Positions 1 to 8,915 of a stretch of DNA of 45,011 bases are shown piece after piece. The first letter of the stretch is position 1; every line of letters begins with the position of its first letter. The notes beneath the pieces are model-generated. The model was not told where the DNA came from. It saw nothing but the letters and a program-made list of their open reading frames with translations, and did not search any database. Position numbers and translations under genes: made by a program. This stretch comes from Rhodobacter ferrooxidans (GTDB lineage: Bacteria > Pseudomonadota > Alphaproteobacteria > Rhodobacterales > Rhodobacteraceae): assembly GCF_000176015.1 (NCBI RefSeq), contig NZ_ACYY01000027.1:1-45011 (forward strand). Reading direction: 5' to 3'.

Positions 1-387
1 GTGACGGCCGCGATGCCGAAGGTGCGGCCGTGGGGAAATCGGTAACATCGACGATGTGGGCAGTTTGTGGTCGTTTTGGGATGCAGCAAAACAGGCTTTG
101 CTGTGCGGAAGCGGAATTCGACAAGACCATTGCAAAAGTCGGACCCTTCTGAAAGCTAGCGACCGCAGATCAAATGTTGGGTCCAGTGCCCGGATTTTCC
201 GCTGAGCTTCAGATTGTCAGCCCGGTAATTTTGCGCTGCAGGTTGCGTCTAGGCACACAAAGTTCGGCTTCAATGCGTGCTTCGGATTCGAAGTGGGAGT
301 GCCGAAACGCCTACTTCGCGCGAATTAGCCACATGTAAACTCAACCAAAAGCATAGCAGTATGCGAACACGTATTAAGGTGATGACG
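1..387. other. Left-edge non-coding / decayed sequence upstream of hxs operon
   Basis: No convincing gene is seen. A short open frame running in from the left edge (frame 3) stops near position 150 and resembles nothing recognisable. The rest has the mixed, stop-rich look of decayed intergenic sequence common in Rhodobacteraceae. The hxs promoter probably lies here, but I could not place clear -35/-10 elements. Confidence 0.4.
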
Positions 388-657
388 ATGATGACCGACC
401 GCGCAAAGCGTCCCACTGAAACGGTCATAGTCGCCGTTCCCGATGAACTGCGAGGACACGCAAGAGAGGCTATTGCCCGGCTCTCCTACTTGTACCCCAA
501 CTTCGAGTTCGCCCTGTCTGAGACCGGGATCGAAGTACACGGACCAGCAGTCGATGCCGATCTGAGACGCGATATTCACTACACCTTAGTCCGCATGAAG
601 ATCTACTCTGAGGGTGCGGAATTGCGTGCCATGCTTTGGCGCTCGGTACATTCCTGA
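388..657 (+). CDS. hxsD: His-Xaa-Ser system small protein HxsD
   Basis: Small protein of 89 residues encoded first in a four-gene operon whose other members are clearly HxsB, HxsC and HxsA. It has no catalytic motif that I recognise. The C-terminal stretch (DIHYTLVRMKIYSEGAEL) fits the position of the conserved C-terminal motif of the HxsD family. The role is unknown; by position it is probably a partner or substrate-presenting protein for the two radical SAM enzymes. The frame is open from a GTG at 277 and has ATGs at 361, 382, 388 and 391. I chose 388 because AAGG lies 8 bases upstream, which also gives the usual family length of about 90 aa. Its TGA overlaps the ATG of hxsB (TGATG). Assignment rests mainly on context. 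Confidence 0.75.
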   Translation: MMTDRAKRPTETVIVAVPDELRGHAREAIARLSYLYPNFEFALSETGIEVHGPAVDADLRRDIHYTLVRMKIYSEGAELRAMLWRSVHS

Positions 658-2066
658 TGCACGTCTGGCCACTCAAATTTAGAGAAGTGAAGGACGGCGG
701 ACTGATCATAACCGACGATGCTGGCGGTTTTTTTCGCAGTTCCGAAGCCTTCCTCACAAGGTATATCTCTGGAAAACTGACAGCAAACGACCAAAAATTC
801 CTGCTGCGGAACGGTCATGCATTTCTTCATGAGAGAGATATTAATTTCATTGGGTTTGCCGCTCGTTGGTCGCGACGAATCAATCGGGTAAAGGAACTCG
901 ATTTTGTCATTCTGATACCGACATTGCGTTGCGATCTTGCCTGTTCCTATTGCCAAGTATCCCGTGCCAACGTGAATGCGAATGGTTTTGACTGGTCTGA
1001 AGAGCAGTTGGAAGCGGTTCTTCTTTGGCTTGGCGAAAACGCTGGGCCCAAGCTCAAAGTTGAGTTTCAAGGGGGTGAATGCCTGCTTCGAATCGATCTT
1101 CTGGAAAGAGTCCGTGACTATTGTCGCGACCGATTTGAAGAGGTGCAGTTCGTCGTTTGCACAAACTTACAGAATCTCTCCGCCGAGGCTTGGCACTTCC
1201 TCTCGGCCACCGATACAGTTCTCAGCACATCATTTGACGGCACCATGATCCAGCATCAGCGGCAACGCACAAAAACGCCAGAAGCAACCCACCGCTTTGA
1301 GATGAATCTTTTGCGTGCAGCCACAGAATTGGGACCAGAAAAGATTTCAGCACTTCCTACGTTCGATCCAGTCGATTTGCCCGAACCCGCCGATGTAATT
1401 CGGTCATTTGTCGCGCTGGGCCTTCGATCTATTTTTCTCCGGCGCGTTAACTACCAAGGGTTTGCCCGAAAGCGTTACGATTTCGCCACCACGCCGAATG
1501 CCTGGATTGATTACTACCGACAGTTTGTGCGCGCAGTGGTTTCCCACAACGCAATTGTGGCCGAACCGGTCGAAGAATTCTACATCGCACACCTCATTCG
1601 TAGGATTGTTCAAGGCGGCCAACATGGTCATGTTAATTTGCGCAACCCGAACTGGATCGCGCAAGACTACATCGTCATCGATTTTGATGGTGCTTTGTAC
1701 CCCTCGGATGAAGCGCGCATGATGACAAGGGTTGGCCAGATCGACCTTTCAATCGGGCATGTCAGGACAGGATTCGACGAAAACAAGATTGCAACGCTCC
1801 AGACCCAAGTTTCAAACTTCGATGATCCCGACTGCCAGCATTGTGCGTTCCAAGCCTATTGCGGGCTCGATATAATCGACGACCTGTCTCGATATGGCCG
1901 CATCGACCTGCCGCGACCAACAACGGATCACTGCCAGGTCCATCAAGGGCTTTTCGAACTCGCATTTGAGCTCATCTACTCGGCGGATGCTGCAACTCAG
2001 CACACCGTTCGAAGCTGGCTCGGGGTCGCAAGCTTGCCAGCTGATACCACACCGAGGCATTCATGA
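657..2066 (+). CDS. hxsB: His-Xaa-Ser system radical SAM maturase HxsB
   Basis: Radical SAM enzyme of 469 aa. The canonical CX3CX2C iron-sulfur motif is visible as RCDLACSYCQ (Cys92, Cys96, Cys99). A C-terminal SPASM-like cluster-binding region follows as CQHCAFQAYC (Cys393, Cys396, Cys402), with a further Cys downstream, as in peptide-modifying radical SAM maturases. By family it would use S-adenosylmethionine and a 4Fe-4S cluster to modify HxsA, probably in its HXS repeats. That chemistry is inferred from gene neighbourhood, not seen. Start is the ATG overlapping the hxsD stop by one base. The end overlaps hxsC by 4 bases (ATGA), which indicates translational coupling. A TTG 21 bases upstream is open but is not preferred. 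Confidence 0.9.
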   Translation: MHVWPLKFREVKDGGLIITDDAGGFFRSSEAFLTRYISGKLTANDQKFLLRNGHAFLHERDINFIGFAARWSRRINRVKELDFVILIPTLRCDLACSYCQVSRANVNANGFDWSEEQLEAVLLWLGENAGPKLKVEFQGGECLLRIDLLERVRDYCRDRFEEVQFVVCTNLQNLSAEAWHFLSATDTVLSTSFDGTMIQHQRQRTKTPEATHRFEMNLLRAATELGPEKISALPTFDPVDLPEPADVIRSFVALGLRSIFLRRVNYQGFARKRYDFATTPNAWIDYYRQFVRAVVSHNAIVAEPVEEFYIAHLIRRIVQGGQHGHVNLRNPNWIAQDYIVIDFDGALYPSDEARMMTRVGQIDLSIGHVRTGFDENKIATLQTQVSNFDDPDCQHCAFQAYCGLDIIDDLSRYGRIDLPRPTTDHCQVHQGLFELAFELIYSADAATQHTVRSWLGVASLPADTTPRHS

Positions 2067-3160
2067 TCCCTCTACGCCTATCGTGTTCCCGTCTGCCAAT
2101 CGACACACCAATTGTCCTGCGACTCCGATGCTCCGGAACGGATGACCAGTTCTCAGCGCGCGGAAACGATGTGTGGCTGACCCGCGCTGAGTCAAGTCAC
2201 CTAGAATTTGACGTCCAAGGCTTCACCCTGTCGGTCAAAATTGAAGATCCTTCCGAAATTGACGGCGATGTCGTGCTGATGTTTCCACAACAGACGACGC
2301 TGCACCGGCTTATCCGTGCCAACTCTGCGCACAATACTCTCCTTGTGACCGAGCAGTGTGACCAAGCTTGCATTATGTGCTCACAGCCTCCAAAGAAGCG
2401 ACATGCGGACATGTTTGGGGTGTTCTCTGAAGCTCTTCAAATCGCGCCATTTGGAGCTGCGATCGGAATTTCCGGCGGTGAACCGCTTCTACACAAGGAA
2501 GCGCTTTTTTCAATGTTATTGAATGCGAGACGAACGCGACCTGATCTTCTTTTCCACGTGCTCACTAACGGCCAACACTTCGACAAGGAAGACATGAAAG
2601 ACGTCGAGGAACTCGACCCCAAACATGTCCTTTGGGGCATTCCACTCTATTCAGAAAACTCTTGTCTTCACGACAGAATCGTCAAAAAGAACGGCGCGTT
2701 CGCTCGCCTAATGGAATCGTTAGCCCTACTCGGCCGTTCCGGTGCTCGAATTGAGTTGCGTACGGTTCTATTGCGCTCTAACGTAGCGGCACTCGAAGAT
2801 ATGGCGGTCTTCGTCTCGCGAAATCTTGCCTTCATTGACTACTGGGCCATCATGCAAATGGAAAATATTGGCTTCGGCCGTCGGGTATGGAAAGAGGAGT
2901 TCTTCGACAATTCGGCCAATTTTGCTCCCATAGCGAGAGCACTTGACACAGCAGACATCCGCGGTATCGAAACGACCCTCTACAATTTCCCTCTCTGTTC
3001 CGTTCCTGAGCCATATCGACGCCGGTCCTTGCGTTCCATTTCGGATTGGAAGAACGTATATATGGCGCAGTGCGGTGGGTGCTCGGCTAGGCCGTTGTGT
3101 AGCGGCTTCTTTGCGTGGCACCCAAAAAACGGTGCGTTTTCTAAATTAGGTGCAATATGA
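2063..3160 (+). CDS. hxsC: His-Xaa-Ser system radical SAM maturase HxsC
   Basis: Second radical SAM protein of the operon, 365 aa. An N-terminal domain of about 90 residues is followed by the CX3CX2C motif in EQCDQACIMC (Cys99, Cys103, Cys106), then a radical SAM barrel with ISGGEPLL (the GGE motif). The C-terminus carries an auxiliary Cys set, QCGGCSARPLC (Cys337, Cys340, Cys346). Paired radical SAM enzymes acting together are the hallmark of the His-Xaa-Ser system. The gene overlaps hxsB and hxsA by 4 bases each (ATGA), so the four proteins are almost certainly made from one message. The exact modification is not known to me. Family assignment is strong because of the neighbouring HXS-repeat protein. 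Confidence 0.9.
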   Translation: MIPLRLSCSRLPIDTPIVLRLRCSGTDDQFSARGNDVWLTRAESSHLEFDVQGFTLSVKIEDPSEIDGDVVLMFPQQTTLHRLIRANSAHNTLLVTEQCDQACIMCSQPPKKRHADMFGVFSEALQIAPFGAAIGISGGEPLLHKEALFSMLLNARRTRPDLLFHVLTNGQHFDKEDMKDVEELDPKHVLWGIPLYSENSCLHDRIVKKNGAFARLMESLALLGRSGARIELRTVLLRSNVAALEDMAVFVSRNLAFIDYWAIMQMENIGFGRRVWKEEFFDNSANFAPIARALDTADIRGIETTLYNFPLCSVPEPYRRRSLRSISDWKNVYMAQCGGCSARPLCSGFFAWHPKNGAFSKLGAI

Positions 3161-3639
3161 AAAGATTCCTGATCTCGACGCTGGCAGCTGCAGGTTTCAC
3201 TCCGCAAGACGTTCAAGCTCTCGCACCCAATGGTTTTTCCCAGGATATGGGCGGGAAATCGACCCTGTTCCAGAAATTTGCATTGGACCATTTCTTCACT
3301 CTTGCAAATCATCGAAGCCATAGTTCGCACGCGTCTCATAGTTCCCATGCGAGCCACCGTTCCTCGACGGGCGGCTACAGCTATACTCCACCTACCTATT
3401 CAGCTCCGCCGAGAACTGGTTTACTCACGCTCCCGGGAAATTCACCTCGATTCACTGAGATCGTGAGACAGGTCCAGACTGCTCTCACGGCCTACGGATA
3501 CTACAATGGTGCAATTGACGGGGTGATTGGCCCTGCGTCTCGCGCAGCTTTGCTGCAATTCCAGAAGAATTTCGGGCTCCAACAAACTGGCACAATCACT
3601 CCGGAAACGTTGACGCAACTCGGGATTACTGCTGGGTAG
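3157..3639 (+). CDS. hxsA: His-Xaa-Ser repeat protein HxsA with peptidoglycan-binding domain
   Basis: A 160-aa protein that is the presumed target of the HxsB/HxsC pair. Residues 52-69 are six uninterrupted HXS triplets (HRS HSS HAS HSS HAS HRS). A flexible Ser/Gly/Pro/Tyr-rich linker follows. Residues 103-157 form a PG_binding_1-type domain (VRQVQTALTAYGYYNGAIDG, then GPASRAALLQFQ), which in other proteins binds peptidoglycan. The N-terminus is short and weakly hydrophobic, so export is uncertain. A modified His/Ser tract tethered to the cell wall is the natural inference, perhaps binding metal or cross-linked. Start is the ATGA overlap with hxsC. Family identification is strong; biochemical role is not established here. 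Confidence 0.9.
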   Translation: MKRFLISTLAAAGFTPQDVQALAPNGFSQDMGGKSTLFQKFALDHFFTLANHRSHSSHASHSSHASHRSSTGGYSYTPPTYSAPPRTGLLTLPGNSPRFTEIVRQVQTALTAYGYYNGAIDGVIGPASRAALLQFQKNFGLQQTGTITPETLTQLGITAG

Positions 3640-3857
3640 CTGAGAGCCCTGAATCCTTCTTGGAAATTGGATATGGGTCAAGAGTAACTTTTCGGTATTT
3701 TAGTAGGTTGTTGCTCGGTGCGGCAGTATGCTGGGAAAGGACCACTGGCTACAGGCAGCGCCGCACTGTACCCTGACGCGGAATGCCAAGGATTCGTCCG
3801 CGTTTTCGTCCGAGCATCGCAAAAACTCGGCAGAGGTTCTTTCCGAACGGAGAAGTA

Positions 3858-4214
3858 ATGCTGCATGTCATAAGGTCTTTTTGCGCAGTAGGGCTTGCCT
3901 TGTGCCTCGCGAGTGCTGCGCAGTCCGAGACAATTTCCCCGCAGAATGCCGTGTATCACGTCGGTGAACAGACCACGGTCGAAGGAGCAATTGACCAAGT
4001 GTCTGTCAGCGACAAAGGCACCATTTTCCTGAACTTCGGCGGCCGCTTTCCGAATGAAGTCTTCTATGCCGTGGTCTTCGAGGATTACGCTGATTTATTC
4101 CCAGATGCCCGCGACATGGAAGGCCGGATCGTTGCGATCAGCGGCATGATCGAGATGTACAAAGGCAAGCCCGAGATCATTTTGATGTCGCCCGACCAGA
4201 TCCAACAACGCTGA
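3858..4214 (+). CDS. Exported OB-fold protein of unknown function
   Basis: A 118-aa protein. The start is the ATG with GGAG about 6 bases upstream, giving a good signal peptide: positive start, hydrophobic VIRSFCAVGLALCLA, then ASAAQS-E as a likely cleavage site. The mature part (HVGEQTTVEGAIDQV, IFLNFGGRFPN, FYAVVFEDYADLF, GRIVAISGMIEMYKGKPEI) matches small OB-fold domains found alone in the periplasm or attached to exported nucleases. The fold suggests binding of nucleic acid or another ligand, but no specific function can be given. An open frame extends upstream to 3783 without a ribosome site. It lies 218 bases after hxsA, so membership of that operon is doubtful. Confidence 0.75.
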   Translation: MLHVIRSFCAVGLALCLASAAQSETISPQNAVYHVGEQTTVEGAIDQVSVSDKGTIFLNFGGRFPNEVFYAVVFEDYADLFPDARDMEGRIVAISGMIEMYKGKPEIILMSPDQIQQR

Positions 4215-4262
4215 TGCTCTCGAACCGGTCTCATTCGGTACCATAGGGCCGCGCGTTTTGGA

Positions 4263-5684
4263 TCACGCAGGGCGCGGTATCAGCGGCGGGGCCAGGTCGG
4301 CCGGGAGAGGGCTCGCATAGGGGGTGCGGCCAAGGCGGCGGGCGTGTTCGGCCCTGGCATCGGCCAGGAGGCCCGCGTCTTCGCACAGCATCTGGCCCAG
4401 CCGCGCCATCGCCTTGGCGGCATGGGTCATGCCCTTGTGCGCCGCGGGAGCCTTGCCCTGTGCTGTGATCTGCCAGCTGTGCCCCGGCGTGCCGATCGCG
4501 TGGGTGGCCACCAGGACCTCGGTTGTCGGCACGGCCCAGGTCACGTCCGACACGTCGGTCGAGCCCACCATCTTTTCGCCGCCAGGGCGAAGCGGCACGA
4601 TGTAATCGCAGAGGGACTCGCCGTCGCGCGGCTCCATCGCCACGCCGCGGTAGGGTGCGGCCAGGTCGGCCCCGCTCAGCGTCGCCTGGATGGCACGGGC
4701 ATAGTCGTGATCGGCCTCGTCGAACGGCACGCCGCCGAGTTCTTCAAGCACGCGGTGCATGGCATGGTCCATGACCTCGTTGACAAGGTTGTTCGACACG
4801 GCCGAGATGACCTTGAACGCGACCTCGGTCCCCGTCATCAGCGCTGCCCCGCGTGCCACATCCTTCACCCGTTCGACGAGGGCGAGCATGTCGGCCAGTT
4901 CCAGCGCGCGGATCGAATAGCGCACCTTGGCGCTGGCCTGCACCACATTCGGCGCGGTGCCGCCTGCATCAAGGTAGGCGTAGTGGATGCGCGCGCCGTT
5001 CACCATGTGCTCGCGCAGGTAGTTCACGCCGACCGACATCAGTTCCACGGCATCAAGCGCCGAGCGGCCAAGGTGAGGTGTCGCCGCGGCATGGGCGGCG
5101 CGGCCGGCGAACTCGAAATCCATCCGCATGTTCGCCAGGCTTTCGGGGTCGTCCACCCGCGTCATGCAGTCGGGGTGCCAGGTGATCGCGGCATCCACAT
5201 CGGCAAAGGCGCCGTCGCGCACCATGAATGCCTTGGCGGCGCCGCCTTCTTCGGCCGGGCAACCATAATAGCGCACCCGGCCCGGGATGCCGGTGGCGGC
5301 GAGCCAGTCCTTCAGCGCGCAGGCAGCGAGAAGCGAGGCCGCACCCAGCAGGTTGTGCCCGCAGCCATGGCCGTTGCCGCCCTCAATCACGGGCCGCGGC
5401 TCGGCAATTCCCGCCTGCTGGCTCAGCCCCGGCAAGGCATCGTATTCGCCCAGGATGGCAATCACCGGCCCGCCATTGCCCGCCTCGCCCATCACCGCCG
5501 TCGGAATGCCCGCCACGGTCTCGGTGACGCGGAAGCCCTTGGCGCGCAGCACGTCGGTATGGGCCGCGCAGGAGGCGAACTCGCCATAAAGCAGTTCGGG
5601 CGTGGCCCAGACCCGGTCGGCCAGCGCCGCCAGATCGTCGCGATGCGCCTCGACCATGTTCAGTATCGGATGGGTGTTCTGCAT
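4263..5684 (-). CDS. M20 family metallo-amidohydrolase (AbgB-like)
   Basis: Zinc-dependent amidohydrolase/peptidase, 473 aa. The M20 metal site is visible: LGEYDALPG (residues 79-86), GNGHGCGHNLLG (Cys108, His110), CPAEEGG (the Glu pair at 145-146, including the catalytic base) and TWHPD (His170). The sequence is closest in style to the AbgB subgroup, which hydrolyses p-aminobenzoyl-glutamate or related N-acyl amino acids. The true substrate cannot be read from sequence. Start chosen at the ATG with GGAGG five bases upstream (on the minus strand); an in-frame ATG five codons earlier lacks this. It converges with the OB-fold gene and has typical host GC and codon use, so it is chromosomal and not part of the prophage. 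Confidence 0.88.
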   Translation of the reverse strand: MQNTHPILNMVEAHRDDLAALADRVWATPELLYGEFASCAAHTDVLRAKGFRVTETVAGIPTAVMGEAGNGGPVIAILGEYDALPGLSQQAGIAEPRPVIEGGNGHGCGHNLLGAASLLAACALKDWLAATGIPGRVRYYGCPAEEGGAAKAFMVRDGAFADVDAAITWHPDCMTRVDDPESLANMRMDFEFAGRAAHAAATPHLGRSALDAVELMSVGVNYLREHMVNGARIHYAYLDAGGTAPNVVQASAKVRYSIRALELADMLALVERVKDVARGAALMTGTEVAFKVISAVSNNLVNEVMDHAMHRVLEELGGVPFDEADHDYARAIQATLSGADLAAPYRGVAMEPRDGESLCDYIVPLRPGGEKMVGSTDVSDVTWAVPTTEVLVATHAIGTPGHSWQITAQGKAPAAHKGMTHAAKAMARLGQMLCEDAGLLADARAEHARRLGRTPYASPLPADLAPPLIPRPA

Positions 5685-6207
5685 GTCTGCCTCCGGCAAG
5701 TCCGCTTGCCCTCATGCTGACCCTCGGCAAGGGCAGAGGCAAGCCGTAACGCGGGGTGCGAATAGAACGTGCGGTGCGAAGGGAAATGTTCTGGCAGCGC
5801 GTTTGCATCTGATCGAACGACTTGGCCGGGCGAGCGGCGGCAGAAATGCAAACGCCCCCCCAAAGCGCACGGAACGGTTCGGGTGCGATGCCATGTTCCA
5901 CCCGCAGAACCTGGCCAGCAAAGCAGTTCAATCATTTCGCGGAATCTGCGGCTCTCAATCGACGGAATGGGCGGGGAGCGGCCAGTGAACTCGCGGCATT
6001 GCATCCGCGGCAATCGGCCGATAGCGGCCATTCGCGACCCGCTCGGATAGCGGTTGATCCCGGCCGTGACTGGCGATAAGTTTTATCCATGCCTGCGTCG
6101 GAGGCTGCTTAAGATATCTGTTTAGAGGTTCGGGTCTACAGTAATTTTAGGCGCACTAAATTGCCATCCGCCCAGTTCGGTGAGTAATCTTTAAATTGTG
6201 AGCGCAA
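5685..6207. other. Intergenic stretch without a recognisable gene
   Basis: Overlapping short frames on both strands here share no family resemblance. The sequence contains decayed-repeat style fragments such as GGCCATTCGCGACC near 6027. It must hold the promoters for the leftward M20 gene and the rightward membrane protein gene. Base composition falls from GC-rich to AT-richer near 6080-6200, which marks the start of foreign-looking DNA. Confidence 0.4.
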
Positions 6208-7071
6208 ATGACAACCAGTAAAGATCCAGAAGGCCACCTCCATACGTTAAGTCAACTTTTGCACGATCTTTGGGGCAGGTCGAACTTTCTGGCGAAAGCG
6301 CTGATCAGTGTGACTTCTGCTATTCTGGCAGTTGCCTCAATGGCGCTCTCGTTCAGAGTTGGCTACATTTGGAGTCTGCGCGATTTTTCAGTTTTTGCAT
6401 CGGGAACTGTTCGATTTTCCAACTACATCCACCCACTAGCTTTTGCTTTTTTTGTTCCAGGTGCAATTTCCACACTTGCCTACGGATTCTTGCGCCTCGG
6501 ACTTCGACAGATCACTGCGCGCAGGACAAAACTAATAGCTTTACTGCTTCCTTTAAGAAGATTTGTTGTAAATGATAAGTTAATAACCTTGCTTGCCCTA
6601 TGGGTTGTGGCGGCCGTTTTAATATACTTCCCTATAGATTACTTCGTGGAGATTAATACTGTTTTGCTTTTTGTGTACTGGGCCTCTTATCTTGCGATCT
6701 ATGCCGGAGAGTTCCGGTTCTCCATAGTTGAAGTTTTCTCACCGAGCTTCTACAATTTTTTCAACCGCAAGAGCGTTTCCGACAGTAGGGTGCTTGCTGC
6801 GCAAATTGGCTGGACCGCATTCGCAATCACCTCCACGAGTTTCGTAATTGGTTTCTACGGCCTTAGATTGTCAATGGCGTCATGCGTCTATTTAAATTTG
6901 CAGCTGGAGAATGATCTGGCTAAATATTCGATCATTGCAGAAACTGGAGATGCACTTGTCCTAGTGCAGTGCAATGACCATCCTTCGGTCGTCAAGATGC
7001 TCTGGCCTGTTCATCGAGTGACGGTGCTGAGCAAGGCAAAAGTGTCAAGCATAAGTCAGAGCGACAATTAG
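6208..7071 (+). CDS. Five-helix integral membrane protein, unknown function
   Basis: A 287-aa protein not assignable to a family by eye. About five hydrophobic segments are visible, near residues 30-54, 73-98, 124-146, 149-168 and 196-222. Charged loops include RLGLRQITARRTK. A soluble C-terminal tail of about 65 residues (ENDLAKYSIIAETGDALVLV onward) looks like a small beta-containing domain. Codon use and AT content are clearly different from the flanking host genes, suggesting recent transfer. The ATG at 6208 has only a weak upstream GAG. It stands alone with intergenic gaps of more than 500 bases on both sides. It could be an orphan effector or immunity protein, but nothing proves that. 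Confidence 0.65.
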   Translation: MTTSKDPEGHLHTLSQLLHDLWGRSNFLAKALISVTSAILAVASMALSFRVGYIWSLRDFSVFASGTVRFSNYIHPLAFAFFVPGAISTLAYGFLRLGLRQITARRTKLIALLLPLRRFVVNDKLITLLALWVVAAVLIYFPIDYFVEINTVLLFVYWASYLAIYAGEFRFSIVEVFSPSFYNFFNRKSVSDSRVLAAQIGWTAFAITSTSFVIGFYGLRLSMASCVYLNLQLENDLAKYSIIAETGDALVLVQCNDHPSVVKMLWPVHRVTVLSKAKVSSISQSDN

Positions 7072-7653
7072 TTCTCCGCCCGATGAGGCCGCAGGACGGG
7101 TCGAAGCGGAGATTAAAGAGATAATAGATTACCGTTGTGGTCGCTGGACTCCGCGAGGCGATAGGTCTGAGTGGATATCGTGCTGAAAACGCAGTTGCAT
7201 TCCGCGCATGACTTCAAACCGCATATGGTCGATGGCGAAAGAGAAACACTCGCGTTCATTTGGGCTTTGTCTTGGGGTGATACTCCCGCTATTGCACTGG
7301 AGCAGGCAGTCCACGAACGCCGCCCGGTCAAAGGCATGGGGTTGACGACTTTCCGCCCTCAGCGACGGCGTGAGGCTTTGCGCTGAGTCCCGCACAGTCT
7401 ACAGCAAAGGGCTGGTCGGTCCCTTCGCTGCAGCGCCCTCGACTGACCGCTTCGGAGGCCTACTCCGGGAGGGCCAACCGGCGGCTATGGGCCGAACACG
7501 TCGATCAACCTTGACCACTCTGGTCTGACCCTTTGCTGCGCCGCGGAATGGCCGCTTCGAGCCCAAAGGGACAATGGACCAACTGTTATAGTTGTGCGCA
7601 GCGACGTTTTCCGGCAGCTTCTGCTTGGGCAATTTAGGTCGCGATGCACTGCG
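7072..7653. other. Long intergenic stretch, decayed sequence
   Basis: A frame on the plus strand at 7171-7386 and one on the minus strand at 7129-7395 are open, but neither shows family features or a good ribosome site. From about 7390 to 7600 the DNA has the look of the degenerate GC-rich intergenic elements common in Rhodobacteraceae (for example GGAATGGCCGCTTCGAGCCC). I see no functional gene. Confidence 0.4.
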
Positions 7654-8562
7654 ATGGGTGAGGCGAAACGAAAGCGGGAAGCTGCTTTGAACGGGCCGTG
7701 CCCATGTGGCTCGGGCGAAACCGCGCACCTTTGTTGCTTCACCGGGAAGGGCTGGCAATGGCATAAGAGGCCCGCCATACTTGGACTCAAAACCCTGCCT
7801 CCGGCGGGGCGCGTCGAGAAATGCTACATGAAAGAGTTGGGCTCGTGTATCGGGCCCATTTCTGGCGAGCACATCATTTCTGAATCTGTCTGTCAGGTTT
7901 TGATGGGAGACGGCGAGTTTTCGATCTCCGGCGTTCCTTGGCTCGAGGCAGGTGAGACGAAGATAATCGCGCCTCCACAAGCAAAATGTCTTTGTCGCAA
8001 GCACAACAGCTCGCTTAGCCCGCTCGATTCTGCCGCGTGTTACTTCTTCGCATCGCTCAGGTCATATCTTGAACACGATACTGGACCGCGACACGCGCTT
8101 CTTTCCGGGCATGATCTCGAACGCTGGCTTTTGAAAACTGCGAAGGCAGCGGCGGTCTCTCGCAATTTAGCGCATGGAGGGAAACGGCTGTCAGGCGCAT
8201 TCGCGCGCGACGAATCGATACTCGACATGCTTGATGATCCACGGCACTGGCCTGAAGGAGCAGGTCTCTACTGCACCATGAATATCGGCGATCTAACCGA
8301 GAATTCGGTGAGGTTTCAATTCCAGCCGCTTACAAACGAGGATGACGACATCGAAGCTCTGGCGTTCAACATTATGGGATTTCGCTTCGTACTGCTGCTC
8401 GAAGCGCATGATCTGACCAAGTACCCGTTCTTGAGAGGTGCCAAATATCGCCCGGGCCGAATTGAAATCTCTTATCCGACTTCGACAAGTTGGGTCACTT
8501 TGTGCTGGGACGACAACAAGGCGCATGAGCTTCTAACCGCCAAGTGGCTTCAACATCGATGA
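7654..8562 (+). CDS. SEC-C motif protein with HNH-like zinc region
   Basis: A 302-aa protein. Near its N-terminus is a SEC-C zinc motif, PCPCGSGETAHLCC (residues 15-28), as found at the end of SecA and in many stand-alone proteins. A second cysteine/histidine cluster follows: CYMKELGSC (57-65), GEHIISES (71-78) and CLCRKHNSSLSPLD (112-125). The EHII and C-x-x-H-N-x-x-L-S-x-L-D pattern is typical of HNH-type treble-clef nucleases or their degenerate relatives. The C-terminal half (SLRSYLEHDT onward) is unassigned. Start chosen at ATG 7654, giving MGEAKRKRE just before the SEC-C motif; the frame is open upstream to 7594. It may be a nuclease with a defence role, but activity is unproven. Confidence 0.65.
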   Translation: MGEAKRKREAALNGPCPCGSGETAHLCCFTGKGWQWHKRPAILGLKTLPPAGRVEKCYMKELGSCIGPISGEHIISESVCQVLMGDGEFSISGVPWLEAGETKIIAPPQAKCLCRKHNSSLSPLDSAACYFFASLRSYLEHDTGPRHALLSGHDLERWLLKTAKAAAVSRNLAHGGKRLSGAFARDESILDMLDDPRHWPEGAGLYCTMNIGDLTENSVRFQFQPLTNEDDDIEALAFNIMGFRFVLLLEAHDLTKYPFLRGAKYRPGRIEISYPTSTSWVTLCWDDNKAHELLTAKWLQHR

Positions 8563-8574
8563 AAGGGAGCTATC

Positions 8575-8849
8575 ATGCATGACGCTGACTGCTTTGTCCG
8601 CATCGCCGTCATTCGGGAGCTGATTTCGCTGCAGTGGAAATAAATGGCCGGTTCGGCGACGCCGCACTGCAGCGCTTCGCCGAGGCTGAACGGCAACTGA
8701 GGGCCGAGTACGTCGTTCAGAGGCCGCGCCTACCCCCTCCCAATGGTTCCTCCCCGGCCCTGAGCGTATGCGGGGGGGCGCAGCGCGGCGTTTCGCTAGC
8801 GACAGGCACTTTCACCGGGGAATCCAGGCGGAATCCACCTGGCGCCTGA
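8575..8849 (+). pseudogene. Possible frameshifted small gene
   Basis: ATG 8575 lies 5 bases after AAGGGAGC and encodes MHDADCFVRIAVIRELISLQ before an early stop at 8643. The overlapping frame from 8634 continues with helical, coding-like residues (GDAALQRFAEAERQLRAEYV). A single-base shift near 8634 would join the two. The alternative is chance open frames; similarity searching would decide. Confidence 0.2.
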
Positions 8850-8915
8850 TCGGCGGGAAAGTGACTCATTATCAAAGGCATGCGAAATCACGATCTTGGC
8901 GTGCTGGATTCTTTT

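Noticed and set aside
3301-3370. Possible tandem DNA repeat in hxsA
   Set aside because: The periodicity belongs to the HXS protein triplets; codons vary, so it is a protein repeat and not a DNA satellite.
4344-5720. A 458-codon plus-strand frame opposite the M20 gene
   Set aside because: His/Gly/Arg-rich shadow; the minus strand encodes an intact M20 enzyme with all metal ligands.
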